Of a stretch of 64,000 bases of DNA, positions 48,745-59,356 are shown in pieces. Numbering within the stretch: position 1 is the stretch's first letter; each line of letters begins with the position of its first letter. The notes below the pieces were generated by a model, which saw nothing but the letters and a program-made list of their open reading frames with translations, had not been told where the DNA came from and made no database searches. Both the position numbers and the translations under genes were made by a program. The stretch is from Shinisaurus crocodilurus (lineage: Eukaryota; Chordata; Lepidosauria; Squamata; Shinisauridae). Location: contig CM037878.1 in assembly GCA_021292165.1 (NCBI GenBank), forward strand, positions 3,720,001 through 3,784,000. Direction: 5' to 3'.

Positions 48745-50006
48745 TTTAATTTGTGGGGTGGACCAGACTCTGCACTGTGGCCATGGCTCTTGGGTTTCTC
48801 TTTCATCAAGCGCTGGGGGTTGGAAACATCTTGCTGGTGATGCAAAGAGGTGTCTGGGCCTGGTTTCGGAGCCCTAAGCTGCAAACTGCTGCAAAAATCC
48901 AGTCTCCTCTGACTCCATCTGAAGGGCATTTCATCAAGCAGGATGTTGGGCTAGACCTCCAGCAAAGTTGTCATTATCTCCTTGAGAGTTTAGTCATGGG
49001 CTGGTGGGTAATCAGTTCTTGGGTCAGATTTTTGCCCCTAGACCAGAAAGTTGTCAACCTGTTTCCTAGAGTAATAGAGTGCAAAGGAGAGCCCAGATGG
49101 GTTGTTGGCTGGATGACTCCTCCTGCTCACTTAGGAGATAGTGAAGCTGTTATTTTCCTCTCTGGGCTGTTTATCACAATGGGAACTTGGAGTCTACCGT
49201 CTGGGCGGTGGTCACTTGGAAGCAGCAGTGCTCCTCAGTCTGGGAATGTCCCCCTCACGTTGCAAGTGACACCAGCTGTCAGGTGAGGGCCGCATGGCAG
49301 GTACACAATCTGCCATGCGGATTGTGCATGGCAGATCTTACACAATCTTACACAATCACTCCTGGGTGGGCATGCATGGGAAGGGCGAGCTGGCACGGGC
49401 CCGCATCTGACTCGCGTTGGGAGCACTGCCACGTTTCTGGCAGTTGTGCCAGGCCAAGCGAGCGGCAGCTGATCTGCTCCTCATCTCGGGGTAAAAGAGC
49501 ATGAAGAGCACTTCAAAGACGAGAAGATTTCCCCTCAGCTGTGGGAGGTGGGAAGGACCACCAGGGCATAGGAACCAGGGCTGTACTACATTTTCACTCA
49601 TTCAGATTTCTACTTCAAAATTAGCATATTTAACATAGCCAAAAAAGTTACTGAAAACAATACTCGGCTTGCCAGACATTTGGAGGTGTTAATGCTCTTT
49701 GGCATCCATGTGTTCTTTGCCCTCACTGTCCTTGGAGCTTCATCTGCCTTTACTTGCTTTTAATCTGATTGGCTGGGGCACAACCCACATGCTTTTGTTT
49801 ATGGGTGCCCAAGATGGCGCAATGTCAACCATGGCATAATGATGGTGTTGTTGACAACATTCACATGGCTTGCCTTGCCACAGTCAATCAAATTAAAATT
49901 CCCTGAGCGTCACCAGCGAGATGTTTCCAAACCCCAGCACTTAATGAAAGAGAAACCCAAAAACCACGGCCACAGTGCAGACTCCTGTCCACCCCACCAA
50001 TTAAAC
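48745..50006. mobile_element. Candidate 1.26-kb element with ~100-bp inverted ends
   Basis: 48745-48842 is the inverted match of 49906-50006 (shared TCTGCACTGTGGCC, TTTTGGGTTTCTCTTTCAT, GGAAACATC). The enclosed ~1.06 kb has no coding signature. 50010-52409 beyond it contains only a (GGAA)n tract (51461-51489) and nothing recognised. Confidence 0.6.
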
Positions 50007-51460
50007 TCACCCAAGACTAGCCAGGTTTTTATCTTGACCTGCAGCGAATTTTGCAAGGCTTCTGTTCAGATAGCTAAAACTTGCATCCTCCTCCTGTGTG
50101 AGAGAACCACCCATGCATGCAGCCATCTGGGCAGACCACCAAGGGGGAATTGAGGATATATCACACGCAGCCCCACAGAAGAGCTCAACATTTCTCCATA
50201 GTTGTTCATGGAAAGCAGCCTCAGCCCGGCCCGGCCCTGAGACGTCACACCCTCTCCACAACTGGAAGGAGAAGGAACGGCTTCTCCAAGCCAGGTCCCG
50301 TCCATTTTGTTTAATCTATCCTGCCCTTGGCATGGCAAGAAGAGGGAGGAGGCCAGGCTTGGCAAATGACTGCCTAAACCATGCCAACTCTTGGGGTTTG
50401 TTTGACTTGATTCATAGTTTAAAAACTGGGTGGATGGGCGGAGGCGGAGGTTTCCCATTTTCTTCTGGATGTCCCGGCAGAGTCGGCCTTTGTTTCTGTT
50501 CTCAAAAGAAGCCTTTTGGCTTTTGGGCGTGAAGAAGGGAAGGGCCCCGTGGTTTGCATGTCTGTCTATCTCCTCTCTGACAGTTCATGTGCCTACAAGC
50601 GCTCACAGCCTGCCAGTCACCATGCCAAGTTTGTGGGTGGAGCTATTGGGAACCCACCCACCGACCCACCCATGGGCACAACAAATGCCAGGAGGACAGG
50701 CTCATCGGGCCCCAAATGCTTTCAGCTTGGACCTTTTCCAGGGGCTGCAGAGCCTCCCCCATGGCTACTGCATGGAACTCCCTCACCCCTGAATAAGCAC
50801 AGCCTGCCCCCGTACATCTAAGATTTGGGGCTGGTCTTGCAGCAAAGGTACATGGATTCCAGGCTAGCTTGGTGTTCGTCTTTATTTTAAAATTGAGCCA
50901 AAACTATTTACCTTGATTTGTGCACTCTTTGGGGAGTGTCCGAAGCACCTCCTGCTTCTGATGGTTTTCTAGACTTGTTACAAACATATTTATGTGTTGT
51001 TGTTGTTTTAAAAAAAATGCTGTTCTTTCCTCTTTCTTTTCTTTCTTCTATGAATACCAACATTAGAGAATATTTGGCACAACCCTGATATATCTATTTA
51101 AAATATAATATCTCATCTACTTTTTTGAAACTCTTGGTGACTTGCAAAGAAGCCCCCCCTCCCCAAGTAAAAGAATAACTGCCTAAGCCCCATTCTTGGA
51201 AACCATATCAAAAATCCCAGTCAGAAATGTATATCCTAAAATACGAATTTACCATTCCAGATTAAAAGCCTTCCTAATTGAGAAGGATTTCTCTGTTTCG
51301 CTTGGGAAGATGATGATCTACTGAGCACCCTGGTTCTGTGGATCGGTGGCCATGGTGGAGAAGGCTTGAACCCCAGTACCTTTCATAACCACTGGTGCCA
51401 AGTTGGTACCTTTCTCTGAGGAAATGACTGCATTTAGTTACCAAGCATCATGGCTCCAAG

Positions 51461-51489
51461 GAAGGAAGGAAGGAAGGAAGGAAGGAAGG
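51461..51489 (+). repeat. (GGAA)n microsatellite
   Basis: Seven GGAA units. Confidence 0.95.
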
Positions 51490-52409
51490 GTCTTCACTAA
51501 GATTCTTATGAAGGACAATCCAACATTTTGGTGACCCTGTGAGCTCAGAAGGTGTTTCCACTCTTAAGCCAGGCAAAATGATCCCAACATGTTTTATTAA
51601 TTGACTGACTTCGGGTTTCTTCCTACCAAGAACAAATGGTACTCAGGGTGGCTCCGGGACAACAAGATTAGGGATTAGTGTGGCTAGGTGAGAACTTCAT
51701 TGAACCAACTCCAGCATTTGAAAGCAAGCCAATGTTTGAACGCCAGAGATCTTCTCAGAGGATACCAAAGCTCTGTGAGATCTGAATGCTTGCCTATGGT
51801 TTGCATAATTACTAAGGGATGGAGAAATGTTTAGGCTCACCTGGAAAGGTGGGAAATATTGAGCTCAAGCCTTTTTAAAGGCTTGGATTAGGTCACAACA
51901 TACGACTTCAAGCTCCTCAGCTCCGATGTGTCAGTGACAGCTCTTTGTTCTAGAAGAGGCAGGGCACCCAGTTCATACAGGAAGGTTATTCGAGTCTGCA
52001 AGACACAAACTGCTTCGGGGGCATGTTCCAAAGGAATAAAGGGGATGTCAACTTGTATTTAATTGGCCTGTTTCGCCCCCTCCAGCAAAACTGTTTTTGG
52101 CTTTGCCAACATCCTCTGGATGAGTGTGGTGGGGTCAGATCAGTTTGTGGTATGAGTCCGTATGGGGCACTGTCACCCCCTCGAGGGGAAGAGCATCTCT
52201 TACACACAGACACTCACACACTAATGCAATTCAGCACAATCTTTCGGTAATGAGTCACAATTGCTGAAGGGGAAGATAGTCCTTGGCACCATTTCTCGCT
52301 GCCATTTTTGGGTACTGCGTGCTTGAGGTTAAGAGCTCCGGTAATATAGGAGCACGTGTTATCTGGTGTCAGACCATTTGTCTGTCTACCTCATCATTGT
52401 CCTGGACTA

Positions 52410-54886
52410 TCATAGAATCATAGAATCATAGAAAAGTAGAGTTGGAAGGGGCCTACAAGGCCATCGAGTCCAACCCCCTGCTCAATGCAGGAATCTAGGT
52501 CAAAGCATCCCTGACAGATGGCTGTCCAGCTGCACCTTGAATGCCTCCAGAGTGGGAGAGCCCACAACCTCCCTAGGTAGTTGATTCCATTGTCTTATTG
52601 CTCTGACAGTCAGGAAATTTTTCCTGATGTTTAGGTGGAATCTAGGTTCCTGTAACTTGAGCCCATTATTCCGTGTCCTGCAAACTGGGATGATCGAGAA
52701 GAGATCTTTGCCCTCCTCTGTGTGACATCCCTTCAAATACTGGAAGAGTGCGATCATATCTCCCCTCAGTCTCCTCTTCTGAAGGCTAAACATGCCCAGT
52801 TCTTTCAGTCTCTCCTCATAGGGCCTTGTTTCCAGTCCCTTTATCATCTTTGTTGCCCTCCTCTGAACCCTCTCCAGTTTGTCTACATCCTTCTGAAAGT
52901 GTGGTGCCCAGAACTGGACGCAGTACTCAAGATGAGGCCTAACCAGTGCCGAGTAAAGGGGAATTATCACTTCCCGCGATTTGGAAGCTATACTTCTATT
53001 AATACAGCCCAAAATTGCATTTGCCTTCTTTGCAGCCACATCGCATTGCTGGCTCATATTCAGTTTGTGATCTACCACAATTCCAAGATCCTTCTCACTT
53101 GTAGTATTGTTGAGCCAAGTGTCCCCCATTCTGTAACTCTGCATTTGGTTTCCTCTCCCTAGGTGCAGCACTTGGCATTTATCCCTATTAAATTTCATTC
53201 TGTTGTTTTCGGCCCAGCGCTCCAGCCTATCGAGGTCACTTTGAATTTTGTTTCTGTCTTCCAGAGTATTAGCTGTTCCACCCAACTTTGTGTCATCTGC
53301 AAATTTGATAAGCATTCCCCGTACCTCCTGATCCAAGTCATTAATAAAAATGTTGAAGAGCACCGGGCCCAGGACCGAGCCCTGTGGTACCCCGCTCGTT
53401 ACCTCTCCCCAGTTTGAGAAGGAACCATTGATAAGCACTCTTTGAGTCCGATTCTGTAGCCAGTTGTGGATCCACCTGATAGTTGTTCCATCTAGCCCAC
53501 TCTTAGCTAGCTTACTAATCAGGATATCATGAGGCACTTTGTCGAAAGCTTTGCTGAAGTCCAGATATATAATGTCCACAGCATTCCCACAGTCCACAAG
53601 GGAGGTTACCCGATCAAAAAATGAGATCAGATTAGTCTGACAGGATTTGTTCTTGACAAATCCATGCTGGCTTCTAGTAATCACTGCATTGTTTTCAAGG
53701 TGCTTGCAGACTGACTTCTTTATAATCTGCTCAAAAATCTTCCCGGGGATTGATGTCAGACTGACTGGCCTATAGTTCCCAGGTTCCTCCTTCTTGCCCT
53801 TTTTGAAGATGGGAACAACATTTGCCCTCCTCCAGTCGTCTGGCACTTCACCTGTCCTCCATGATTTCTCAAAGATAATAGACAGTGGTTCTGAGAGTTC
53901 TTCTGCCAGTTCCTTTATTACTCTAGGATGCAGCTCATCAGGCCCTGGAGATTTAAACTCGTTCAGAGTAATCAGGTGCTCCTTGACCATTTGCCTATTA
54001 ATCTCAAGCTGCAATCCTGCCCCTTCAGTCTGCACTTCAGGTTTGCCAGGGGGGTCATAGACCCTCTTTTGGGAGAAGACCGAGCCGAAGTAGGAATTGA
54101 ACACTTCTGCCTTTTCTTTGTCTTCTGTTATCAATTTGCCATCCTCATTGCGTAGTTGAACCACCAGTTCTTTCTTCTGTCTTTTACTGTGCATGTATCT
54201 GAAGAAAGCTTTTTTGTTGCTTTTAGCATTCCTCGCTAACCTTAGCTCATTCTCAGCTTTAGCCTTCCTGACACTATTCCTGCAGTTCTGTGCTACCTGC
54301 CTGTACTCTTCACTTGTAGCCTGTCCTTCCTTCCACTTCCTATACGTGTCCTTTTTTGTTTTCAGGTCGTCTTTGAGTTTATTGTGAAGCCACATTGGCT
54401 TCTTCTGTTGCCCTCTGCCTTTTTTCCTTGTGGGAATTGTTTGCAATTGTGCCTTTAAAATTTCCTTTTTTAAAAACTCCCACCCCTCCTGGGCTCCCTT
54501 TCTCGTGAGAGTCACTTGCCATGGGATCTTACTAATCATTGTTCTGAGTTTGTTAAAATTGGCTTTCCTAAAATCCAGGGTACGTGTTTGGCTACACTCA
54601 GCTTTTGCTTCCGTTAGAATCAAGAACTCAAGTATAACATGGTCACTTTCCCCCAGAGTTCCCGAAACTGCCACTTTATCCACTAACTCGTCTCTGTTGG
54701 TTAGAATCAGGTCAAGGATAGCCGATCCTCTAGTTCCTTCCTCCACTTTCTGTAGGAGGAAGTTATCAGCAGCACAGCTCAGGAATTTCTTGGAGGGGCC
54801 ATGTTTGGCTGAAAAAGTCTCCCAACAGATATCAGGGAAATTGAAGTCTCCCATTACTACCACATTGTGCCTCCTTGAAACAAACT
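52410..54886 (-). mobile_element. CR1 LINE, 5'-truncated, long open ORF2
   Basis: About 2.48 kb. On the minus strand it runs from the C-terminal part of the endonuclease to the CR1 3' UTR and a TCTATGATTCTATGATTCTA tail. The left border is abrupt at about 54886, next to unrelated low-complexity sequence, as expected of incomplete reverse transcription. The reading frame is undamaged, so this is probably the youngest insertion in the window. Confidence 0.95.
52500..54863 (-). CDS. CR1 ORF2 product: endonuclease C-terminus plus reverse transcriptase
   Basis: 787 codons without a stop; the true start is lost by truncation (the frame is closed by a TAG just upstream, outside CR1). Motifs in order: endonuclease GDFNFPDICW near residue 5 and GESDHVILEF near residue 70; reverse transcriptase RANVVPIFKKG, PVSLTSIPGK, SQHGFVKNKS, catalytic IIYLDFSKAFDKVP (motif A), GVPQGSVLGP (motif B), IKFADDTKLGG (motif C with the two Asp) and the CR1 C-terminus [15 protein letters not shown]. 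The missing endonuclease N-terminus makes it inactive for normal retrotransposition, but the polymerase domain looks complete. Confidence 0.93.
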   Translation of the reverse strand: MVVMGDFNFPDICWETFSAKHGPSKKFLSCAADNFLLQKVEEGTRGSAILDLILTNRDELVDKVAVSGTLGESDHVILEFLILTEAKAECSQTRTLDFRKANFNKLRTMISKIPWQVTLTRKGAQEGWEFLKKEILKAQLQTIPTRKKGRGQQKKPMWLHNKLKDDLKTKKDTYRKWKEGQATSEEYRQVAQNCRNSVRKAKAENELRLARNAKSNKKAFFRYMHSKRQKKELVVQLRNEDGKLITEDKEKAEVFNSYFGSVFSQKRVYDPPGKPEVQTEGAGLQLEINRQMVKEHLITLNEFKSPGPDELHPRVIKELAEELSEPLSIIFEKSWRTGEVPDDWRRANVVPIFKKGKKEEPGNYRPVSLTSIPGKIFEQIIKKSVCKHLENNAVITRSQHGFVKNKSCQTNLISFFDRVTSLVDCGNAVDIIYLDFSKAFDKVPHDILISKLAKSGLDGTTIRWIHNWLQNRTQRVLINGSFSNWGEVTSGVPQGSVLGPVLFNIFINDLDQEVRGMLIKFADDTKLGGTANTLEDRNKIQSDLDRLERWAENNRMKFNRDKCQVLHLGRGNQMQSYRMGDTWLNNTTSEKDLGIVVDHKLNMSQQCDVAAKKANAILGCINRSIASKSREVIIPLYSALVRPHLEYCVQFWAPHFQKDVDKLERVQRRATKMIKGLETRPYEERLKELGMFSLQKRRLRGDMIALFQYLKGCHTEEGKDLFSIIPVCRTRNNGLKLQEPRFHLNIRKNFLTVRAIRQWNQLPREVVGSPTLEAFKVQLDSHLSGML

Positions 54887-54899
54887 AGGGATGTATCTT

Positions 54900-55260
54900 T
54901 CAATTTCAGTTCATTTTTTAATCAGGATTTACCCAATTCTCATGCTCTGGACCAAACATGGACTTGGATGCAGTCTGAGGTCGAAATCTGTACATTCCAG
55001 GGTGATTCATGGACACACACTCCCAAATGCATTCGACAGCATGCATACATCTGAAAAATGTGCAGGAAAATGCCTACTTTTTGAAAAATGCACACAAATA
55101 CGCATTAATCCACGGGAGAAGAATGTGGGGCATTTCAAAGATGCACACGACTGATGCAGGCATTTGGAAAAATGCACATTTGAAAATACGTGCAGATTTT
55201 TTTTCACGTGAAAAGAAAAAACACAGAGCTTGCAATACGACATGGACTTGAGTCAGAACG
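54900..55260 (+). repeat. Degenerate AAAAATGCAC repeat, locus 5
   Basis: TTGAAAAATGCACACAAATACGC, GGAAAAATGCACATTTGAAAA and similar units. Confidence 0.55.
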
Positions 55261-55544
55261 AGGTTCTGGGTGGAATTTGGAGAACTTTGGTGAGTGAGCC
55301 CGGGCTTTGCTGATACGCATACCCACTCCGTTTTTAGAGCAGGTTGTGCCACCACGGCCCTCGTGCACGCAAAGCTATGGATTCTGGCCAACGTACTAGA
55401 ATATATGACTTCCCTGGCCCCGCCCCTTTCTCACGACCCCCAATTATTTGGTGGTTTCCTGGCTGTGTGCAGTTTTGTCCTAATGCTAAAAGGTTGAAAT
55501 GAGTATGTGATGATGACGACGTTAGAAAATATCAAAAGGCTGAT

Positions 55545-55640
55545 ATTTTGGCCCTGCCCTGCCCTGGAATGCACCCTCGAGAGCTTCTCCAAATGGGATT
55601 CATCCCTCGGGCTGAAAGGAAGTTCAACACCACTGCCGTG
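55545..55640 (-). mobile_element. hAT fragment, 'GAAAGAGGTTCAACACCCCTG' family
   Basis: TTTTGGCCCTGCC...GCACCCTCGAGAGCTTCTCC...GGGCTGAAAGGAAGTTCAACACC matches the right part of 61834-62195. Confidence 0.55.
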
Positions 55641-55649
55641 CAGTATTAA

Positions 55650-55695
55650 GTGACCCTTTTGGCTTCCTGTGTGACCCTTTTGGCTTCCTGTGTGA
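55650..55695 (+). repeat. 24-bp direct duplication
   Basis: GTGACCCTTTTGGCTTCCTG repeated twice in tandem. Confidence 0.9.
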
Positions 55696-55768
55696 GATCC
55701 ACTGGTCCCCCCACCCACCTCGTGCAATCGGCAGTGCCATTCGTACACCAAGAGAATGGAATTGCAGG

Positions 55769-55798
55769 GTGTGTGTGTGTGTGTGTGTGTGTGTACGG

Positions 55799-55834
<36 letters not shown>

Positions 55835-55840
55835 GAGGGG
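55769..55840 (+). repeat. (GT)n duplicated with a TACGGAGG spacer
   Basis: A (GT)n block ending TACGGAGGG occurs twice in succession. 55260-56510 shows nothing else recognised apart from the fragment at 55545-55640. Confidence 0.9.
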
Positions 55841-56509
55841 TCACCATGTGCAGCTGACACCAGTAACATTTTTACTGAACTCATCCAGAAAAACTGCCAA
55901 GAACTTCTGCATTCGAGTTATTTGGACTTCTGAATGGATCGCCTCCAAAGCAGCAGCTTCACCCACCTAGGGCTGAGCCCGGGTTTCGGAGGGATGGGCT
56001 GCAAAGGTACAGAGCCTCACTCAGGTCCCCATAAACAGGAATCTGACCCAGAAGCTCTCGGTCTCTGCAGATAATTCTGAGCCAATTATTTCCATGGATG
56101 GGTGCCCAATATTATAAACTCCTGTATCGGCAGCCAGCTCGATGTAGGTGCTCCTCAGGTGGATGGGTGCATCTTTGGACGGTGCGATGCAAGAACCCTC
56201 AGTCCATACACAACCCCACGCTCTGACGAGGGAAGCCCTTGAAGACGAAACTAGCATTCTGGAAGGGTGTGCATTTTTCAGTCTACTAGGGCCATTTTGT
56301 GCGTTATTCATTCCTACAACCAGGGCTGGTTACAGGGACCACATGGTGACTCTCTTGTTACAATGGCTGCTGGTCTGTTTCCAGGCACAATTGTGCTGGT
56401 TGTGACCTATATTGCTTGGGACCAGGCTACCGGAAAGATCACCTTCTCCCATACAAGATTGTCCAAGTTTTAAGATCTTTGGGAGAGGCCCGTCTTCCGG
56501 TACCGCCAT

Positions 56510-56992
56510 CTTCACAGGTGCGTTTGGTGGCAACGTGAGAGAGGGCCTTCTCAGCGGATGCTCCCAGGCTGTGGCAGGCTCACGCTGGCTCAGCTTGTCT
56601 GAGCGTGGAAAGCTAAGCAGGGTCAGGCCTGGTGATTACTTGGATGGGAGAGCCCTCCTCTAGTTTCCTGCATTGAGCAGGGGGTTGGACTCGATGGCCT
56701 GGTAGGCCCCTTACAACTCTATGAATCCTATGAAATCCCTGCCAAGGGAGGCTCGGTTTCCTCCCTCTCTGACATCCTTCAGCCAGCAGGAAAAGATGTA
56801 TCTATTCAAGCAGGCCTTTGACGTGTAACTGGCTGTTTTCATTCTTTTATTGTTGTGTTTTTAATTGTGCTTGTATTTGTTTTATTATTGTTTTTCTCGT
56901 GTTTTTATTTATCTAGGGTTGTAAGCCACCTTGGGTGCCATTTTCTTGGTAGAAAGGCAGGCTTCAGATGAAATGAAATCAATCAATAAAAA
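56510..56992 (+). mobile_element. L2-like LINE 3' end split by a 5S SINE
   Basis: GAGAGAGGGCCTTCTCAGCG...CCCAGGCTGTGG, then the SINE, then CCCTGCCAAGGGAGGCTCGG...GGGTTGTAAGCCACCTTGGG and a CAATAAAAAT tail. This is a diverged relative of 4447-4816. Confidence 0.7.
56573..56738 (+). mobile_element. 5S-derived SINE with CR1 tail, copy 3
   Basis: GGCTCACGCTGGCTCAGCTT, 5S block GGAAAGCTAAGCAGGGTCAG, CR1 tail TTGGACTCGATGGCCTGGTA...TATGAATCCTATGAAA. No clear target duplication. Confidence 0.9.
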
Positions 56993-57129
56993 TACTGTTT
57001 TTACAAATTTGTGCACTGCCTTGGCTGTTATTGTTTTAGAAAGGAAATTTTAAAAAGGAAAAATAAAAAACCGAATGCGCGGTACCAGAAATGCCTTACT
57101 AATCCACACGATTAGGGACTCTGCTACCA

Positions 57130-58370
57130 ATCGGATTCCTGTGGACTGTGGGAATGCTGTGGACATAATATACCTGGACTTCAGCAAAGCTTTCCACAAA
57201 GTGCCTCATGATATCCTGATTAGCAAGCTAGCTAAAAGTGGGCTAGATGGAACAACTATCAGGTGGATCCACAATTGGCTACAGAATCGGACTCAAAGGG
57301 TGCTTATCAATGGTTCCTTCTCAAACTGGGGAGAGGTAACGAGCGGGGTACCACAGGGCTCGGTCCTGGGCCCGGTGGTCTTCAACATTTTTATTAATGA
57401 CTTGGATGAGGAGGTGCAGGGAATGCTTATCAAATTTGCAGATGACACAAAGTTGGGTGGAACAGCTAATACTCTGGAAGAAAGAAACAAAATTCAAGGA
57501 GATCTCGATAGGCTGGAGCGCTGAGCCGAAAACAACAGAATGAAATTTAACAGGGATAAATGCCAAGTGCTGCACCTAGGGAGAGGAAACCAAATGCACA
57601 GTTACAGAATGGGGGACACTTGGCTCAACAATACTACAAGTGAGAAGGATCTTGGAATTGTGGTAGATCATAAACTGAATATGAGCCAGCAATGCGATGT
57701 GGCTGCAAAGAAGGCAAATGCTATTTTGGGCTGCATTAATAGAAGTATAGTGTCCAAATCGTGGTAAGTGAAAATTCCCCTTTACTCGGCACTGTTTAGG
57801 CCTCATCTTGAGTCCTGCGTCCAGTTCCGGGCACCACACTTTAAGAAGGACGTAGACAAACTGGAGAGGGTTCAGAGGAGGGCAACAAGGATGATAAAGG
57901 GACTGGAAACAAGGCCCTATGAGGAGAGACTGAAAGAACTGGGCATGTTTAGCCTGCAGAAAAGGAGACTGAGGGGAGATATATGATCGCACTCTTCCAG
58001 TATTTGAAGGGATGTCACACAGAGGAGGGCCAGGATCTCTTCTCGATCATCCCAGTTTGCAGGACACGGAATAATGGGCTCAAGTTACAGGAACCTAGAT
58101 TCCACCTAAACATCAGGAAAAATTTCCTGGCTGTCAGAGCAATAAGACAATGGAATCAACTACCTAGGGAGGTCGTGGGCTCTCCCAGTCTGGAGGCATC
58201 CAAGGTGCAGCTGGACAATCATCTGTCAGGGATGCTTTGACCTGGATTCCTGCATTGAGCAGGGGGTTCATTTCATTTATTTCATTTCTATAGTGCCCCA
58301 CAGCCGAAGCTCTCTGGCCTTGTGGGCCCCTTCCAACTCTACTTTTCTATGATTCTATGATGGCACGGAC
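57130..58370 (+). mobile_element. CR1 LINE, degenerate copy
   Basis: About 1.24 kb, starting within reverse transcriptase motif A (VDIIYLDFSKAFHKVP) and running to the tail. ORF2 is broken by a TGG-to-TGA change at 57522-57524, by a TAA near 57766, and by frame loss near 57980. The 3' UTR carries a foreign patch at 58268-58318. Confidence 0.93.
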
Positions 58371-58474
58371 ATGTGGCTTTCTGTTCAGGTGCTCAGGGAC
58401 CACACGTGACCACTGATACAGCGCTATAGTGTCCTCTCAAACTGATGGTGGCTTTCTTTCATGAATGCATCTAA

Positions 58475-58605
58475 TCCATCCTTCTCCAGATGTGTTGGGA
58501 CGACAACTCCCAGAGTCCCAGCATCCCCCAGCCAGCATGGCTGGCTGGGGGACACTGGGATTTGTAGTCCAGTACATCTGTAGGGTGCCTGGTTGGGGAA
58601 GTCGG
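58475..58605. mobile_element. Palindromic MITE, 'CCAGATGTGTTGGGACGACAA' family
   Basis: CTCCAGATGTGTTGGGACGA and TTTGTAGTCCAGTACATCTG arms with CCAGCCAGCATGGCTGGCTGG centre. Confidence 0.75.
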
Positions 58606-58827
58606 TGACAATCCTTTTTCGAAAGCTGATCGTTCTGGGGGAAGCCTGACTGAGCATTCGGCGACAATGCCTTCCGGAGGGCTGCTTATGCGTCACATCC
58701 ATCAGGACTCCTGTCTGTCAGGTCCCGAGTAAACTATATTCTCCTGCTCACTTTCACCACAGACCGCTCTCCCTCGGCTACATGTTGGATCAGTGGTTTC
58801 CTTCCTCCATCCACAAGGGGAAAACGG

Positions 58828-59356
58828 CAGGACCGGTGCAGGGCAGCTTGGCGCCCTAGGCTAAATTATATTTAGCGCCCCCCCCTCTCGTGCCGTGGGG
58901 GGGCGGCTCCAGAGCAAAGCAGCCCTGCTCTGCAACCCCCCCGCTGCCGCCGCCGCCGCCACCACCACCACCACCGGACCCACCCCTCCTCCCCCCCGAC
59001 ACCTACCTTCTCCGCGCCGTTTCCGGAGCCCCGCCCGCGCTCTGTTTTTGGCCGGGGGAAATCAGGGCAACAGGGCTGTTTAAGCCCTGTTGCCCTGGTT
59101 CCTCCCGCCAAAACAGAGCGTGGGCGGGGCTCCGGAAACGGCACGGAGAAGGTAGGTGTCGGGGGGGGGAGGCGCCCAGGCTCGGCCCCACCACTACCTC
59201 CGGGCGCAATCCCTCGCACAGACCTGGCTTTGTCGGCGGGGCGGGCGGGGCAGGAGCGCGCCGGCAGCGAAGAGGAGCGCAGCGTTTCTGCGCCGCCCTC
59301 TTCAGCTACGCGCCCTAGGCAACAGCCTAGTTTGCCTAGCGGTAGCGCTGGCCCTG
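58828..59356. mobile_element. 529-bp GC-rich hAT element with large internal palindrome
   Basis: Left end CAGGACCGGTGCAGG...GCGCCCTAGGC, right end GCCTAGCGGTAGCGCTGGCCCTG. 8-bp duplication GAAAACGG (58820-58827) / GAAAACGC (59357-59364). A near-perfect palindrome occupies 58991-59168. No coding sequence. 59365-60276 is unassigned. Confidence 0.85.

Noticed and set aside
54894..55154. Possible small ORF family in the AAAATGCAC repeats
   Set aside because: Frames differ between the five loci and show no shared protein; the repetition is at the DNA level.
57075..58240. Second potential CR1 protein gene
   Set aside because: Interrupted by nonsense codons and a frameshift and lacking the start of the RT domain, so annotated only as a degenerate element.
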